From positions 1 through 64,000 of the forward strand of contig JADNYJ010000047.1 of the NCBI GenBank assembly GCA_015501075.1: DNA of 64,000 nt, given 5' to 3'. Origin of the DNA: Gymnopilus junonius. Taxonomy: Eukaryota; Basidiomycota; Agaricomycetes; Agaricales; Galerinaceae. The notes under the pieces were generated by a model. That model did not search any database and was not told the DNA's origin. It was given only the letters and a program-made list of their open reading frames with translations. Numbering within the stretch: position 1 is the first letter of the stretch; every line of letters begins with the position of its first letter. This document shows, one piece after another, positions 22,326-33,827 of the stretch. Made by a program: the position numbers and the translations under genes.

Positions 22326-25300
22326 ATGACCGAAGCACTGCCTACAGTTTCCTCCGATTTTGACGACACTTTACGCCCCGAAACCTCCCAAGCCCCTTCA
22401 GCGGCTCAGATACCCGTTATTGAAGCCCCGGAATCCTCCATATTGGCTGTAGATCAGCTGGACGGCCCTTCTTTGGCATCTACTCTGAAGTTGCCCGAAT
22501 CTCCTGGCCAATTCCTGTCGCCGATACCCTCGAACAAGCCTCAGCTTATCTTTGCTCTGTCCGACTTGCTGGATGGTCCTGGCGGGGTGGAGACATTGGG
22601 TGCTGATATTGCTTCAGCCGATATCAACGTTGCTCGTATGTTGTTGTCTTCATGCGTATAGTTTGATCCATCCTCATAAATCTCTTTCATCAGCTGATGG
22701 TAGTTTCATTGAGACGTCGTCGGGCCCGGCTGCCCGTGAGCTCAAGAGGAGATACGATCAACTTGTTGGTGTTGGTCCCTCTGTTCGCTCTCCCTATGCG
22801 ATCACCGCTTTTGTAAGCCAGCACGGGAAGCAAATGTATCGTATAGGGTTCGTATATTGTTTCCTTTATCACTCTTTCATGCTCTGACTTTTACTTGTAG
22901 CCTCCGAGAGGAACATTCTGCACCAGCTGCGTCTGCAGCTGAAGTTGAAGAGCGAATATCTCAGTCGAAGACGTCGAGCGAAGCTTCGCATTCTCCGCGC
23001 ACGAAACGAAGGTCTCGTCTCAGCATGCATTTCTTGCCGCCTGTGTTTGCGAAAAACAGTGTACTACCGCCTACTCGCCCTCCAACAGCAAGCTCCTCTG
23101 CATCTTCGACTGTACCCAAGAAACTGAGAAAGACCCGATCAATACCAGACATGTCCAGTAACGAACCTGTTATTACTACGACTCCCACATTTGCTGTTAC
23201 GGGCCGGGGTCACTCTCAGAGTGTTACGGCCATGGATAATCCACGATCGAGTCTTTCTTTCAAACCATACCCCGCTGCGCGTCAGGTCGATGCGTTTGCA
23301 GAATTAATGGATTGGTTTACACCAGCATCCACTGCGTCGAATTTTTCTACTTCCAGTTTTTTCAATAATCCAAATGTGCCCGAGTCCCATCGACCTCGAG
23401 TGGCTACCCAGCAACCTTTTGGGCCAAATGTCACTTTCAATGCCCCTTCGCATGCTGAACAGCCTCCTATTGAGCGCCTTCCCGCTACTAGACTTCTGCG
23501 TGAAATGCAGTCCTTTGAGTCGGGACTAACTGCAAGACAAGATGACTCAAGAGAGGCTCTCCCGGCCAACGATTCCCCGGTTCCGTCTGATACTTCGGAT
23601 ACTATCCGCGAACTTAGCCGCCCGGCTTCGGCCATTCGCTTGAGCATGCTCTCCACTTCAGCTGTTCCCGACGAAATTTCGACAGAAGAACAATCTATTC
23701 CCGAGCCATCCGAGCAACAAGAAGGAGAAGGAATCGTTCCATCTGCAGATGCCCTCCGATTATCATCGCATTATTCCACCGAAGTTTTCAACGTGCTACA
23801 GACATACCGTGGCCTTCCAATGTTCGAAAATCTGGTCCCCGAAACTCAAAGCACAACTATCAAGCTTTCGCTGGAGGCAGACCAGACAGCAGCGCCTCGC
23901 GATGACCCTCGCTTTGTTCTTTGGGGTGAAATGCACCTAGATCCGGTGTCTGAGGATCATCATTCCAATTCTCGGGATAGTTTGACAGATGCCTCTGCTT
24001 CGAACCCTTCGTCGTCCAATATGAGTGTATCCAAGAGACGGAGCAGCAGGGTTTCGAAGTTTAAGTCGCCCGAGGTATCTACGACCAAGCTTCCTGCTCC
24101 AGGCAGCAGGATCTTATTAGCGGCTACCATCGAGCGCTGGATCGCACAGTTAACGAGTGACCTCAACTACGACGAACTGCTGAATTTTTTCTTGACGTAT
24201 CGGACCTACGTTAGCTCCGTCGACCTTTGCCATCTTCTCATATGTCGATTCCATTGGGCGTTGCAGCAACCGACCTCCAAACAGGATGAAATTGTTCGTC
24301 GCATTGTTCGCGTGCGGACCTTCGTTGCTATCCGATATTGGCTCCTAACCTTTTTCACTGTTGACTTCATACCCAATCGTGAGCTGAGACTTTTAATCGC
24401 GGATTGGTTGAACACCTTGATCCATGATCCTATCTTGAAGAAACATGTAGATGCTATTGTAGGTTTTTTTCATTATTGTCTTCCCCTGAATCCCTCCCTC
24501 AATACCGTGAATTTATTTATAGGGCATCGTCCGCCGATTAATAAAGGTTGCCAAGGAATGCAGAGGAGCCCATACGCGTACAAACGAGAAGCCTAAGAGT
24601 GTTTTCCAACCTAATGACTCACAGTCTGAAGGACCTACAGTGGACCATGTTCTTGGAAAAAGCTTTGCTCAAGCCATCCGGAAGCCTCAAGATGACGATT
24701 CCGACCTTGACCTTGACTTCCTCCCAGATGAAACGAAGATTGAAGATGACGACATGGAACCATTGACAGACCCTGCTAACGCTCATCTCAGTGCTGCTCA
24801 TGCGGCGGGCTCGCGCGCGCTCTCTACACATCGACCCTCTTCACTTCCATTATCGTCCTTGAACATCTTACACCGTACGGACCATGCCCCAGGTCCAAGC
24901 GCAGATGTTGATGCGCCTTTTATCCCCAACACGGGTCCTGTGCATCTTCCTACTCGTCAGAGTACTCTATCAAGAGCGTTTGTGAAAACAATCAGTCGCC
25001 TTGGGCGCTGGAAACGGGTCCTGCACACGAGGCATTCAACAGCTGTGAGTTCCACGTCGTTGGCTGCTTGTGGCGTTGGAGCGTCAGCTTTCGACATTGA
25101 AATCAATGCGGCAAGGGACCTGCTTACTGTCAACGGCGGAGTTGAGCAGTACCTCAAGCTTCTCGAGCCACCAGTTCAAAGAACTATTCAGCCTGCCCAT
25201 GCCGTACCTCAACTTCTTCCTTCTGTTCTCTCCCCTGCCCCTCCTGCCCTTTCACTAGTGCCAATATTACCGACGACGCCACCTCCGACGCCAGCCAATG

Positions 25301-27666
25301 GAAATGCTTTCTCCCCTCAATCACCTCCATCACCCACAGTATCTCTGTCTATTCCTGGCCCTGACGATGTAACTACATCGGCAAGACCGGAATCACCACC
25401 TCTGCCGCCCCTGCCATCTTTCGATGAAGCGCCCGCTCCTGCTGTTGAGGCTTTCTCGGAGGCTAATGATGTCCCTGTAGGTCCGGTCGTATCTTTAGAC
25501 GAGGTCAGTGATGCACCAGAAGGGCCCGTGGCAGGGCCTTCCACTTTTAGTCCACGATCAAGCATTGATGAGCTTGATTTACTCTCGCCCCCAGACCGAC
25601 CAGAATCATTCCGGTCGTCATCCACAGATTCCTTTGGCGTTCCTCTTACATCCGACGGGCCAGTTCCTCCTACATTCCCTGGCCAACATAATCCATGGCA
25701 ATTCGATGTGGTATCTGTTGATGATATCGACTTTTCGGATACATCTTCACTCCGTGGAGGAGAGGAGGAAGACCCGCCTCACCCCCCTGGTTTGCGGAGG
25801 CCTCCACGGAAGTTGCCTTTCCGTCGTGACTTTGAGTTTGTCAGACGGTCGGAGGTCTCGTCAATGGGGATTGTATCTCATGAATCTATGCGTGATTCTA
25901 TCACAAGCTCGACGCATTCCGAATCATCACCTTCCTCATCAGGACCCCCACCGCCCATTCATAAGTGGCAGATGAAATCTTTGCAACAAACATTTGAATC
26001 GATGAGTGATGAGGAGGATAACGGAGATGTCGAGGCTGCCCTGCGCAGATTGGAAGGGCAGATCAATCCAAAAATCGAGCAAGAAAAAGCTGATAAAGTC
26101 GATGGATGGGTTCGTACATTGCAAGAACGGATGGCCAATGGTGATTACGATTATGAAAGTTCTCTCTTCTCGGAAGATGATGTAGAGGGCTTCATTGATG
26201 AGGTCGATCTCCATTCTACCGATGACACCGAGCCTGACAGTCCGCCAGAAATGGTTATTCCCACTGCAACAGAGGAAGATGCGGATAACGAATCCGAAGA
26301 TGCAGAAGGCTTACCTCGTACCCCCGTTCCCTTACAGACGATTCATCAATTACCCTCTCCTTCAGGACTGAACCCTTCCCCGCCACGCACAGAAATCTCA
26401 AAACAGCCCGCTGTTGAGGATGTTGTCCCTTTGGAAATCTTGCAGAGTCGCATGCCGCCTCCGGAGATGCCTTCCGCCCCAGTCAGACCCTCGATCGAGA
26501 CTGTTCTATCCTCTAAATTCGTCAGCAGCGAGGTTCCTCGCGCACACCGCTCATTCGTCACACTGTACCCAGCAGAACAGTTGGCTGAGCACTTTGCTAT
26601 GATCGATAGAGAGCTTTTCATGGGTATCAAATTTGAAGAGCTCGTTACTGAAGAATGGATGGAATGTGAAGAGATTAACGTTCTTGATTGGTCGCAATAC
26701 CTCAAGGACAGAGCACGCTGGAAGGCCGAATCACAATTCCCGGACAAGACCACGGCACTTGCAGCTGTGAGGGCTCGGTTTAATCTCATGGTGGCTTTCG
26801 TTATTGCCGAGGTTGTTCTGACGCCACCCTCTGAACGACCTAATGTTATTAACAGGTTAATACGAATCGCATGGGTAAGCATTATTCGATCAGATTATGA
26901 ATGGATGAATCTGACTTTGCTTCTTAGAAGTCTTACAATCTTAGTAATTTCAATGCCTTGACAGCGATCATAACAGCCCTGCAAAATGAATGGGTGTCGC
27001 GTGCCATGCGCAAACCTGGCTGGAGTCGGATTGGCACTTCGAGAGCCGCGTGTTCAGGGATCTGAAGCAATTCACCTCCCCAAATGAAGATTTTAAATTC
27101 ATAAGGCAGGTCGTGGATTCCATTGTAGACGCTAAGCCTCTTGAAGGCCGTCACTCGCACACACCATCTGTCGTCAGCGGTGTGGACTCGCAGAATGGAA
27201 AGGGCAAGGCAAATTCGGAAAGTCGTCCTATAATGCCTTCAGCTTGTATTCCTTTCATTGGTACGTTGTGGTCTTGTCTGGTCATCAACGGATAATTCAT
27301 GGCCTATCTTCATCTAGGTATTTACCTATCGCAGCTGCACCGTCTTAACAAGCTTCCTGCCCTTGTCGATCCGACTGCGCCTAATAGTGTCATCGGATTG
27401 ATCCTGTCACGGCTAACTTTGACCCCCCAGCACATCCCGAGGTGTTCTCATCGCTAACGCCTTTACCACATTCCATGCGCCTGGAGCCTTTAATCAATGT
27501 GCATAAGCAACGGCGTATTGCAAATGTTATCAAGTCCCTTGTGGCAGGACAACATCTCGCTAGTAGGTTCCACTTTGACGTGGACAAGAAACTCTTCCAG
27601 AAGTGCTTGCGTCTGCGTGGTTTGGATGCCGCCCTCCTGCAACGAGCTTTAGCTGTATATGAATAA
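22326..27666 (+). CDS. Lte1-like Ras-family guanine-nucleotide exchange factor, two apparent frameshifts
   Basis: Exons: 22326-22635, 22694-22847, 22901-24458, 24523-26874, 26928-27260, 27318-27666. The N-terminal RasGEFN module spans 24100-24600 (TIERWIAQLTSDLNYDELLN; YRTYVSSVDL; FIPNRELRLLIADWL; then GIVRRLIKVAKEC). About 600 Ser/Pro/Asp-rich residues follow. The C-terminal CDC25-type catalytic domain starts at about 26560 (PAEQLAEHFAMIDRELF) and includes IAWKSYNLSNFNALTAIITAL. This layout, with a distant GEFN and GEF, is that of yeast Lte1, linked to mitotic exit. Within the catalytic domain the frame breaks twice: near 27036 (RIGT to FESRVFRDLK) and near 27396 (SVIG to IDPVTANFD). Each needs one extra base. 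If real, the protein ends at the TGA at 27063-27065 and the domain is lost; otherwise these are sequence errors. Confidence 0.8.
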
Positions 27667-27859
27667 TTATTCCTGGCCCTGTTTATGACCATTTGTTTAT
27701 ATTTCATACTTCGACTTCATTTATTTAGATGTTTGATAGTTTCTGCTTGGGTATTATTTTATTTGCGGTATTCTGTAGGTGTCACTTTTCTTGTTTAGGT
27801 TCCTTCACATTCCCGTTGGCCCTTGTTGAAGCATGAGTAGAATTCGAATATTTTGTAAG

Positions 27860-29840
27860 TTACATACATAGTGTTTTAGTCATTGATGAATAAATTCCTT
27901 GTGAAGCAGCATTTGCTTCGCTGCTCTGGAATATCCCATTGAAGTGATTCCTGTTGATTACATGTACATACATACTCGAGTACAGGTGTGGTGGCAAAAA
28001 GAAACATGATAGATAAATATCAGAATCATCCAAATCGACTATCTTCTTCACACTGGTATCACTGATAGGTTGCTGCTCAACCTGCATAATCCCCTCAGGC
28101 AACTCGTCATCTGATTCAATGGCATCCAAAGCGTAAGTGGCTCTTGATCATCTTTCTTCTCTACCTTCGGAGCAATGACACCTAAGCGAATCCTTGGACC
28201 TTGTCCCCCTTGATGTCTTTTCCTCCTTCCGCACTTCCTTAGTCGCCTCCCTAGCTTTCATCACGGCTTTCATACCTTCTTTATCTCTGTGCAATAGCAT
28301 CTTCAGTGCCTTTTCTGAATTCCTGGCATCTATTTGCCGCTTCGCTTGACCTTGACCTTCTCTTCCCATTGACTCAGATATATACATTGTCCGCGGGTCG
28401 GAGGACGTTCCAGAGACGACATGGCCTGAAACTACATATGTAACGCCTGGGCCATTCTCCTCTGCAGGTTTCAATCCCCATTTACGCATGGGATCATATG
28501 TATTCTTGGCTTTGTGTTTTGATGAGGTGCTCATACCGATGTGCTATGGGAATTGAATAACAAGTATGAAAGAAGAATCTTTGAATGGCGTACCCGATCG
28601 AAAATTCAGGTTGTGCATCACGTCGACGTTGGACAGCATGTTGAACATGGTAGTCACAGACTTCGCTGAGTCTCTTGTCGCACCAGCTTCCGCAAACTTT
28701 GTCGTCTTGTTTCAGGACACTGCACATGCCAAGATCGCGAGACTTCCTAAAAATTACGATAGAGGCTACTGACTCTGGTGTTAAAGCAAGAACGTTATCA
28801 ATTGGATGAGGTGAATCATGAATCATTTGACCGCTATTAAGAAAATCAGTGTATGAGAGTAAATGTGTTTACAAGTACCTACCTGATATGGTTTTAAGAT
28901 CTTCGGATTCAGTAGTGCAATAACGTCTCCTTCCTTGACATTCGTAAGGTGTTCAAAGGTGCCACGGCTTCCTCCTTTATAAATATTTTCGGGCTTTCTG
29001 CCATCATCTCTCGATATGAGATCGAAGGCATCTGACTCAAAGAGGAAAGTTAAAGAAGCATTACCTCTGATAGTCGAAACGTCACTAGTAGCAGAGCATG
29101 GACTACACCTTGCTTATTTGGGATACAAGAGTATAGTAGTTGTGAGGGCGAAAGGTAGTATCGACCATGGAGATAGTCTGAGATTTCCTCGTGAGGTAAG
29201 AGGCGAGATCTATAACAGTTATTCACATTAAGATCGCGTACTCTAAATCAGAGTGACGTACGACATGTATATCCCTGAATGTGGTTCCAGTTTCTCAAAC
29301 GTTTGATCATCAAAGGGGGGAATTATGTTCGTACGGTCCAGGCTCCAGCTCGTCAACGAGTGCTAATCTTTCGTCGCTTTTATGAGGCAGGGTGTTCTCT
29401 TCGAATTGTTTAATCTTCTTGGGGCTTGTCCTTGAAGCTCGTCGAGCGAGGTATAAGCTCAGAACCCTCATTCGGTTCGCCATTGCGCCCAATTCTTGCT
29501 AATTCCTTCAGAAAATTTGCTCCTCGGGCTGGCCGATGTCAGCAGGTTCAATGATAGGCGTCACGTTCTTGCGGACAACGTTTTGGAAAGCAGGCAGTGG
29601 TAGTCTGTTTCTTCTCTATTTTAAAGCTTTATAAACTTTCTTGCCCTTAGGTGAAAGGATGAACTCACTTGGAGAAGGAGTTGATGGTGCCAGTATCGCC
29701 GGTTCGGGTGCCTTTCGTTTGGGAAATTTTGGCTGAGCAAAGTCTGATTCTGGTTCCTGGTCAAGGCATGCCTAAAAAAGGGCCATCTGCCTCTTTATCT
29801 CTTCTTGGTTTTGTCGTCTAGAATTGTGTCTGCTGGTGGA
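27860..29840 (-). pseudogene. MCM10: MCM10 replication factor, heavily disrupted copy
   Basis: Order on minus: N-terminal QEEIKRQMAL and FPKRKAPEPAILAPS (29830-29690), GPYEHNSP then FDDQTFEKLEPHSGIYM (29350-29270), SRLLPHEEISDYLHGRYYLS (about 29210-29150), LTFLFESDAFDLISRDDG (about 29050-28990), ALLNPKILKPYQ (about 28920-28885), the zinc-finger core GMCSVLKQDDKVCGSWCDKR and EVCDYHVQHAVQRRR (28740-28600), VVSGHVVSGTSSDPRTMYIS (28440-28370), then GPRIRLGVIAPKVEKK and LDAIESDDELPEGIM. These are Mcm10 hallmarks (OB fold plus CCCH finger). Lesions: a stop after QMALF (or an acceptor), a C-run frameshift near 29321, loss of about 60 codons of the OB fold near 29100, a 7-bp tandem duplication at 28812-28825, an extra base in the 28205-28209 run and another shift near 28131. 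A working copy of this essential gene is expected elsewhere. Confidence 0.75.
28812..28825. repeat. MCM10: 7-bp tandem duplication that breaks the MCM10 frame
   Basis: TGAATCA occurs twice in direct tandem (28812-28818 and 28819-28825). Removing one copy restores the reading RSNDSPHPIDNVLALTPES at the exon start; with both copies the frame is lost. It is a small duplication of the replication-slippage type. Confidence 0.75.
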
Positions 29841-30089
29841 GAAAATTCATCATCGCGTACAAAAGTAACGCGTCGTCGTCGTCGGACGCGAGGTCGTTGA
29901 TCACGTCGCGTGACGGAGTTACTAAATTAGCTTCACGTGAGCACAACGTGAGAGCTTCGCGGTGTTTGAAACGAAAATAAAATTGTTAGCTCCGGGAAGA
30001 GGAGGATGTCCTGCAAGTTTGCCACAAGTCGTCAACGGTTGAAAGAAAAATGGAAAGCCGTAAGGGTATCAGGTTCCTATTAGTGTTTG

Positions 30090-30960
30090 TTTCATGTCGA
30101 AGAAATTTTTTCACCGTATAATCCAATGGTGAATAGCGCGGCAATTGGCATTAGCGAACACCCAGTGAGCTTGGTCAGCGTCATTGTAGCTTGGACCTTG
30201 GGCAATGAGCCATGGGGTAAAGTATACCTCAAATGTCGAGGTTTTATGATATGCCTTACTCCAGGAATCAAAACGCTTTGACTGTGTAAGCCCTCAGTAC
30301 TCACTGGTAGTGCTTCGGGAAGATGTATCAAGGTGAATTTAAGTTGCTGGATGATAGAATATGAATACGTTATATCATACAGCATCCATGGTTTCATCGA
30401 GAGATGGGTAAGGCATCTACAAGCCATGGTTCCAACCGCAGACTAAGGAGGACGTGATGAGATTCTACATAGGCTACTTTGACGCCTGGATTTTCGGTCT
30501 CGTCCCTTGATTTGATAGGAAATCTACAATATCATTAGAAGACTGCTCCTGGCAGGGTAATACAAGCTCCTGACTTTGTAAAGCTCCAAACCTCTTACAA
30601 AGAAACGAATACGATAACTAGTTGTCCTGTGTTTGTCCCGTATCCCACGGAGAATTCTATTTCCATGGTTTCAAACTCAGAAGAAAGGCCCAAAGCCTTT
30701 CGCCACCCTAAAACGCTGTGAAACGGACTCATGTAGAGCAATAAAGGTAACAAATGAGGTGACTCGACTTGAATCAAGGGGGGCAACGTGTCTTTAATAG
30801 GAAGTGCAAATTCGTTAAGCCACAATGGCACAGGTTGTCTAAAATCGCGGCGCCGGGAGGTGCCGTGCTTTACACAGTGCCAACAACCGCCGATTTAGGA
30901 CTGTCCACAACAAGCTTGCCACCAGCCCTCATCTTGCCTGCGTGCGCCAGCTAAATCTGC
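30090..30960 (-). pseudogene. Unrecognised gene remnant with several frame changes
   Basis: On the minus strand a coding-like series can be read: MRAGGKLVVDSPKSAVVG (30937-30870), then after a possible 50-60-nt intron PVPLWLNEFALPIKDTLPPL with SPFHSVLGWRKALG and SVGYGTNTGQLVIV (about 30832-30600), then VAYVESHHVLLSLRLEPWLV (about 30490-30430) and FTLIHLPEALP (about 30350-30310).  Between VDALPI and DITYSYSIIQQ the readable protein passes through three frames within about 60 bases, which suggests small indels. I could not name the family; a GPI-transamidase-like ER protein was considered but not supported. It may equally be a gene whose introns I failed to place. Confidence 0.35.
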
Positions 30961-33526
30961 CTGTCATAGTGCTCTCCATGGATCAACCTCAGCGTAGTTT
31001 ATCCCCTTTTATATCTGCTAAACGCCCTTCCTCAGAGGGATCATTGGCACAGTCTTTGAAGTGCGAAGCAAAGATCGCAAATCTCACATATCGCATTACA
31101 TTTCTCTCCAGCTTCCTCTCTACAACACAACAGATTCTGGACTTTTTTTCAGCCACAAGTTCATCCTTTTCTCTGTATCATGAACAAGTTTGTGATTTCT
31201 CCCTTTTTTCTATCCGGATCGCATGGCTAATGAGCGCCGCACAGATCATCACATTGGTAGAGGTATTCATTCCACCGCCACTCAATTCATAAGTCGCTAA
31301 CGCTACACAATAAAGTTGGCTCGAAAAACACTTGAGTCTGCTGGTGTTGTGGTCTATAGCTGGGCTTCATGCCCACCAGAACTTGCAGCTCATAAGGAGG
31401 CCTATCTAAGGCTCTTGCGAATGCTACAATCAAATCAACAATACGTAGATACCCAATTGCAGAGTAAGCCACGTCAGGTTGTGCCATATTTACCAGGAAC
31501 CTCATCCCTTTCTTTCACTCTTCCCTGCATTTAGGACGACTGCGAGTGCTGCTAATGCCGCTAACCTCGCATTTCTCGACCTCTAAAATGCCAGGTTCCT
31601 ACCAATCCGTCTTTCGCATGCTAAAGGCTTCTTCAGATGCGAGTTGTTCCTCTGTGTCTTCCTCTCCAGAGCATACAAGCCGTATGCCTGCGTCACACGA
31701 TTCTGCGTCTTCCAGCATGATGATGATGCCGCGTAAGTGAACCTCACGCTACACAGCCCTCCACGTCTCACGAGGCCTCCACATATCCTAGCGCCCGACG
31801 AATTTCCTCCCTCCGAACGGGCAAATAATGACACACACACTTCTAATAATTCCTTGTACCGCAGACCGAGCATCCGGCAGTTATGGCATGTTAGTGAATT
31901 GGTTGCTCCCAGGGCGAGGAGACACCGCAGTGTCAGTCCGCATCGCATCAGCCGCGATGACCTTGACTGCAATCAAGAAAATGTCGCTCCAGATCCAATC
32001 CCCTTCCGACAAGCTCCGACAAAGCAGCGGTTTGGTATTTTCTTGACAGGCAAATCCTCGATGCTCAGAAACCAAAATCGAAAGGACCGCAGTGGACGGC
32101 CCACTCACTGATTTTTGTGCAGGCGCATCCTTTGCGTATTTCTGCAGCGTTACCGTCGTTTTCTTTCTTTCAAACTCCTATTGGCGTTGAAGTCTAAATG
32201 TATCCCTCTCTCCATATCAAATTTCTTTCTTCCTGTAGTTTCCTCTAAAGGATTATTAAAATGGTTCCATGCATTGATGATGTGCCAGTACCAACGAAAG
32301 CTTTCACAACATATTTTACTATTTGGACAAGTCTGGGAGTTCAAGGAATACCTATATTTGCATGGTTGTGCAACTGGTCCTTCGATAAAGGACTATGTAC
32401 TTCGGATTTTTAGTCAGGTTGGGTCTGGTCGAGCTGGAACATCGTGGTTTAATCATGTAGCGTTTGCGGATACTATTGGAGCCTTGTATGTGGCAAGACT
32501 AGAACATTATTCATCACCAAGCTTTTCGGCACATACTGGACCGCTTTTCGTTGCGTCGTTCTTAAGGCCGGAATCAGCCAGACGTTTGCAAAGTAGAATG
32601 ACCAGGGTTAGGCTTAACGAAGGCATGTCCGGCTCTAGAGAGTTCTAGCAATCAGATAGGATCATTACATGCTGATTTTTTGGGTCTCAGTCTATATGTT
32701 AATCCAAAGATTTCATCCTCATTTACCCCCATCTGAGAGATACATCCGTCATACAATAGCATCTTAGCCTTTTTACAGTGGACTAGAATTTAAGCTTTTG
32801 CGCGCTATAAGATTGGCTACGCATCAAAAACATTGCCCGAGCACGTAAAATGTTTGGTATCGAAGGGTGTTTCGTATTTCAGCACCAAGTGCTGTGCTTT
32901 TAGAACTCTATGACCGCCCAAAATGCGTTCCTTCGATGTCGATCAATCGGATTCGTTATCAAGATTCACTATGATTTCCTGGACTTGGCAGACATGCATG
33001 CAGAGTGTGACAAGATGGAATATGTGCTTTAAATGGAATCAATGACTCACCAATGTTGTTAATCAATAGTTCCGTTCTTTCCACCCAACAAAGACAAGCA
33101 TCATGATGTGTTCGGAGGTTAGGAGTAGGCCGGATCCACTATCAAGAACTGGTCGGCCTATGAGTTTATTCTCTGATTCTCTCTCGCTTCTTTCTGAATA
33201 TTCAGCTTAAGCTGAATATTCGCTCCCGTCAGGTTACTGCAAGGCTCACCACATTGCCTACCCCGCCTAATCTGGTGTGGGTGAGCCGCAGTTTTCGGTA
33301 GAAATTTCCATATAGGGCGAAATTTCGACGGTATAGCCGGCGATCAAATTGATTGCCTGATTCATGTCAACATGGTTGTTTTTCTATTTACGTCCATTAT
33401 CATGACTCATTTCCCTGGTGATGTGGCTACTTCTACTTGCTGTCCTTCGCCATTACTTACGCAGAAGCAAATTTGGTTTTCGTTCTCTAATTCAGGTATT
33501 TATCTTTTTATACTTGATTTGAAAGT
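30961..33526. other. Low-confidence coding remnants, 31.0-32.7 kb
   Basis: Plus-strand frames at 31316-31534, 31588-31740, 31737-32111 and 32115-32648 have partly coding-like composition. One is the Ser-rich MPGSYQSVFRMLKASSD segment starting at an ATG at 31588. Another is a basic RRPSIRQLWHVSELVAPR segment at about 31860-32108. No domain was recognised and no joined model was convincing. From 32.7 to 33.5 kb nothing coding was seen; a 26-bp perfect palindrome lies at 33196-33221. Confidence 0.35.
33196..33221. repeat. 26-bp perfect palindrome
   Basis: GAATATTCAGCTT is followed immediately by its exact reverse complement with no spacer. Such a sequence could form a cruciform or be a dimeric-protein site; it lies in a stretch without genes. 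Confidence 0.85.
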
Positions 33527-33827
33527 TTATGATATAAATTCATTCCCACGGGTTTTTAGCTGAACAACTTCGATCACCGTCGAATCATCTTGTGTAGACC
33601 CATCATCGCAGTTTGCAGCCAAAATATCTTTCCCAGGGAGATCAGAGTTATCTTGCGAAATGAGATCGGTCGCGGAATTATCTGTTGCTTTATTCGCTAT
33701 CGAGTCGTCTAGAGTCGAGCTTTGATCTACTTCGCCACCTTGACTATTTTTCGCTGTCTTCGGTTTATCTTGCGCGCTTGGGTTCATTGCATTATGGTCT
33801 TCGTGTGTAGTGGCCACTGCCCTAAGT
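33527..33827 (-). CDS. Hydrophilic Asp/Ser/Thr-rich exon, unrecognised
   Basis: A minus-strand frame of about 100 codons follows a good acceptor (CCAAACTTAG) near 33828 and ends at 33527. It is rich in Asp, Ser, Thr, Asn and Gln with no predicted hydrophobic core (DNSATDLISQDNSDLPGKD) and resembles a disordered protein tail. An upstream exon near 33870-33920 (Arg/Ser-rich) can be joined in frame, but the start was not found. No function can be assigned. Confidence 0.3.

Noticed and set aside
23282..26882. Minus-strand frames up to 178 codons
   Set aside because: They lie opposite the long exchange-factor exons and reflect its base composition.
28494..28620. Extra frameshift after the MCM10 zinc finger
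   Set aside because: Using the acceptor TATGAG restores the frame (FSIGTSSKHKAKN), so this site was not counted among the lesions.
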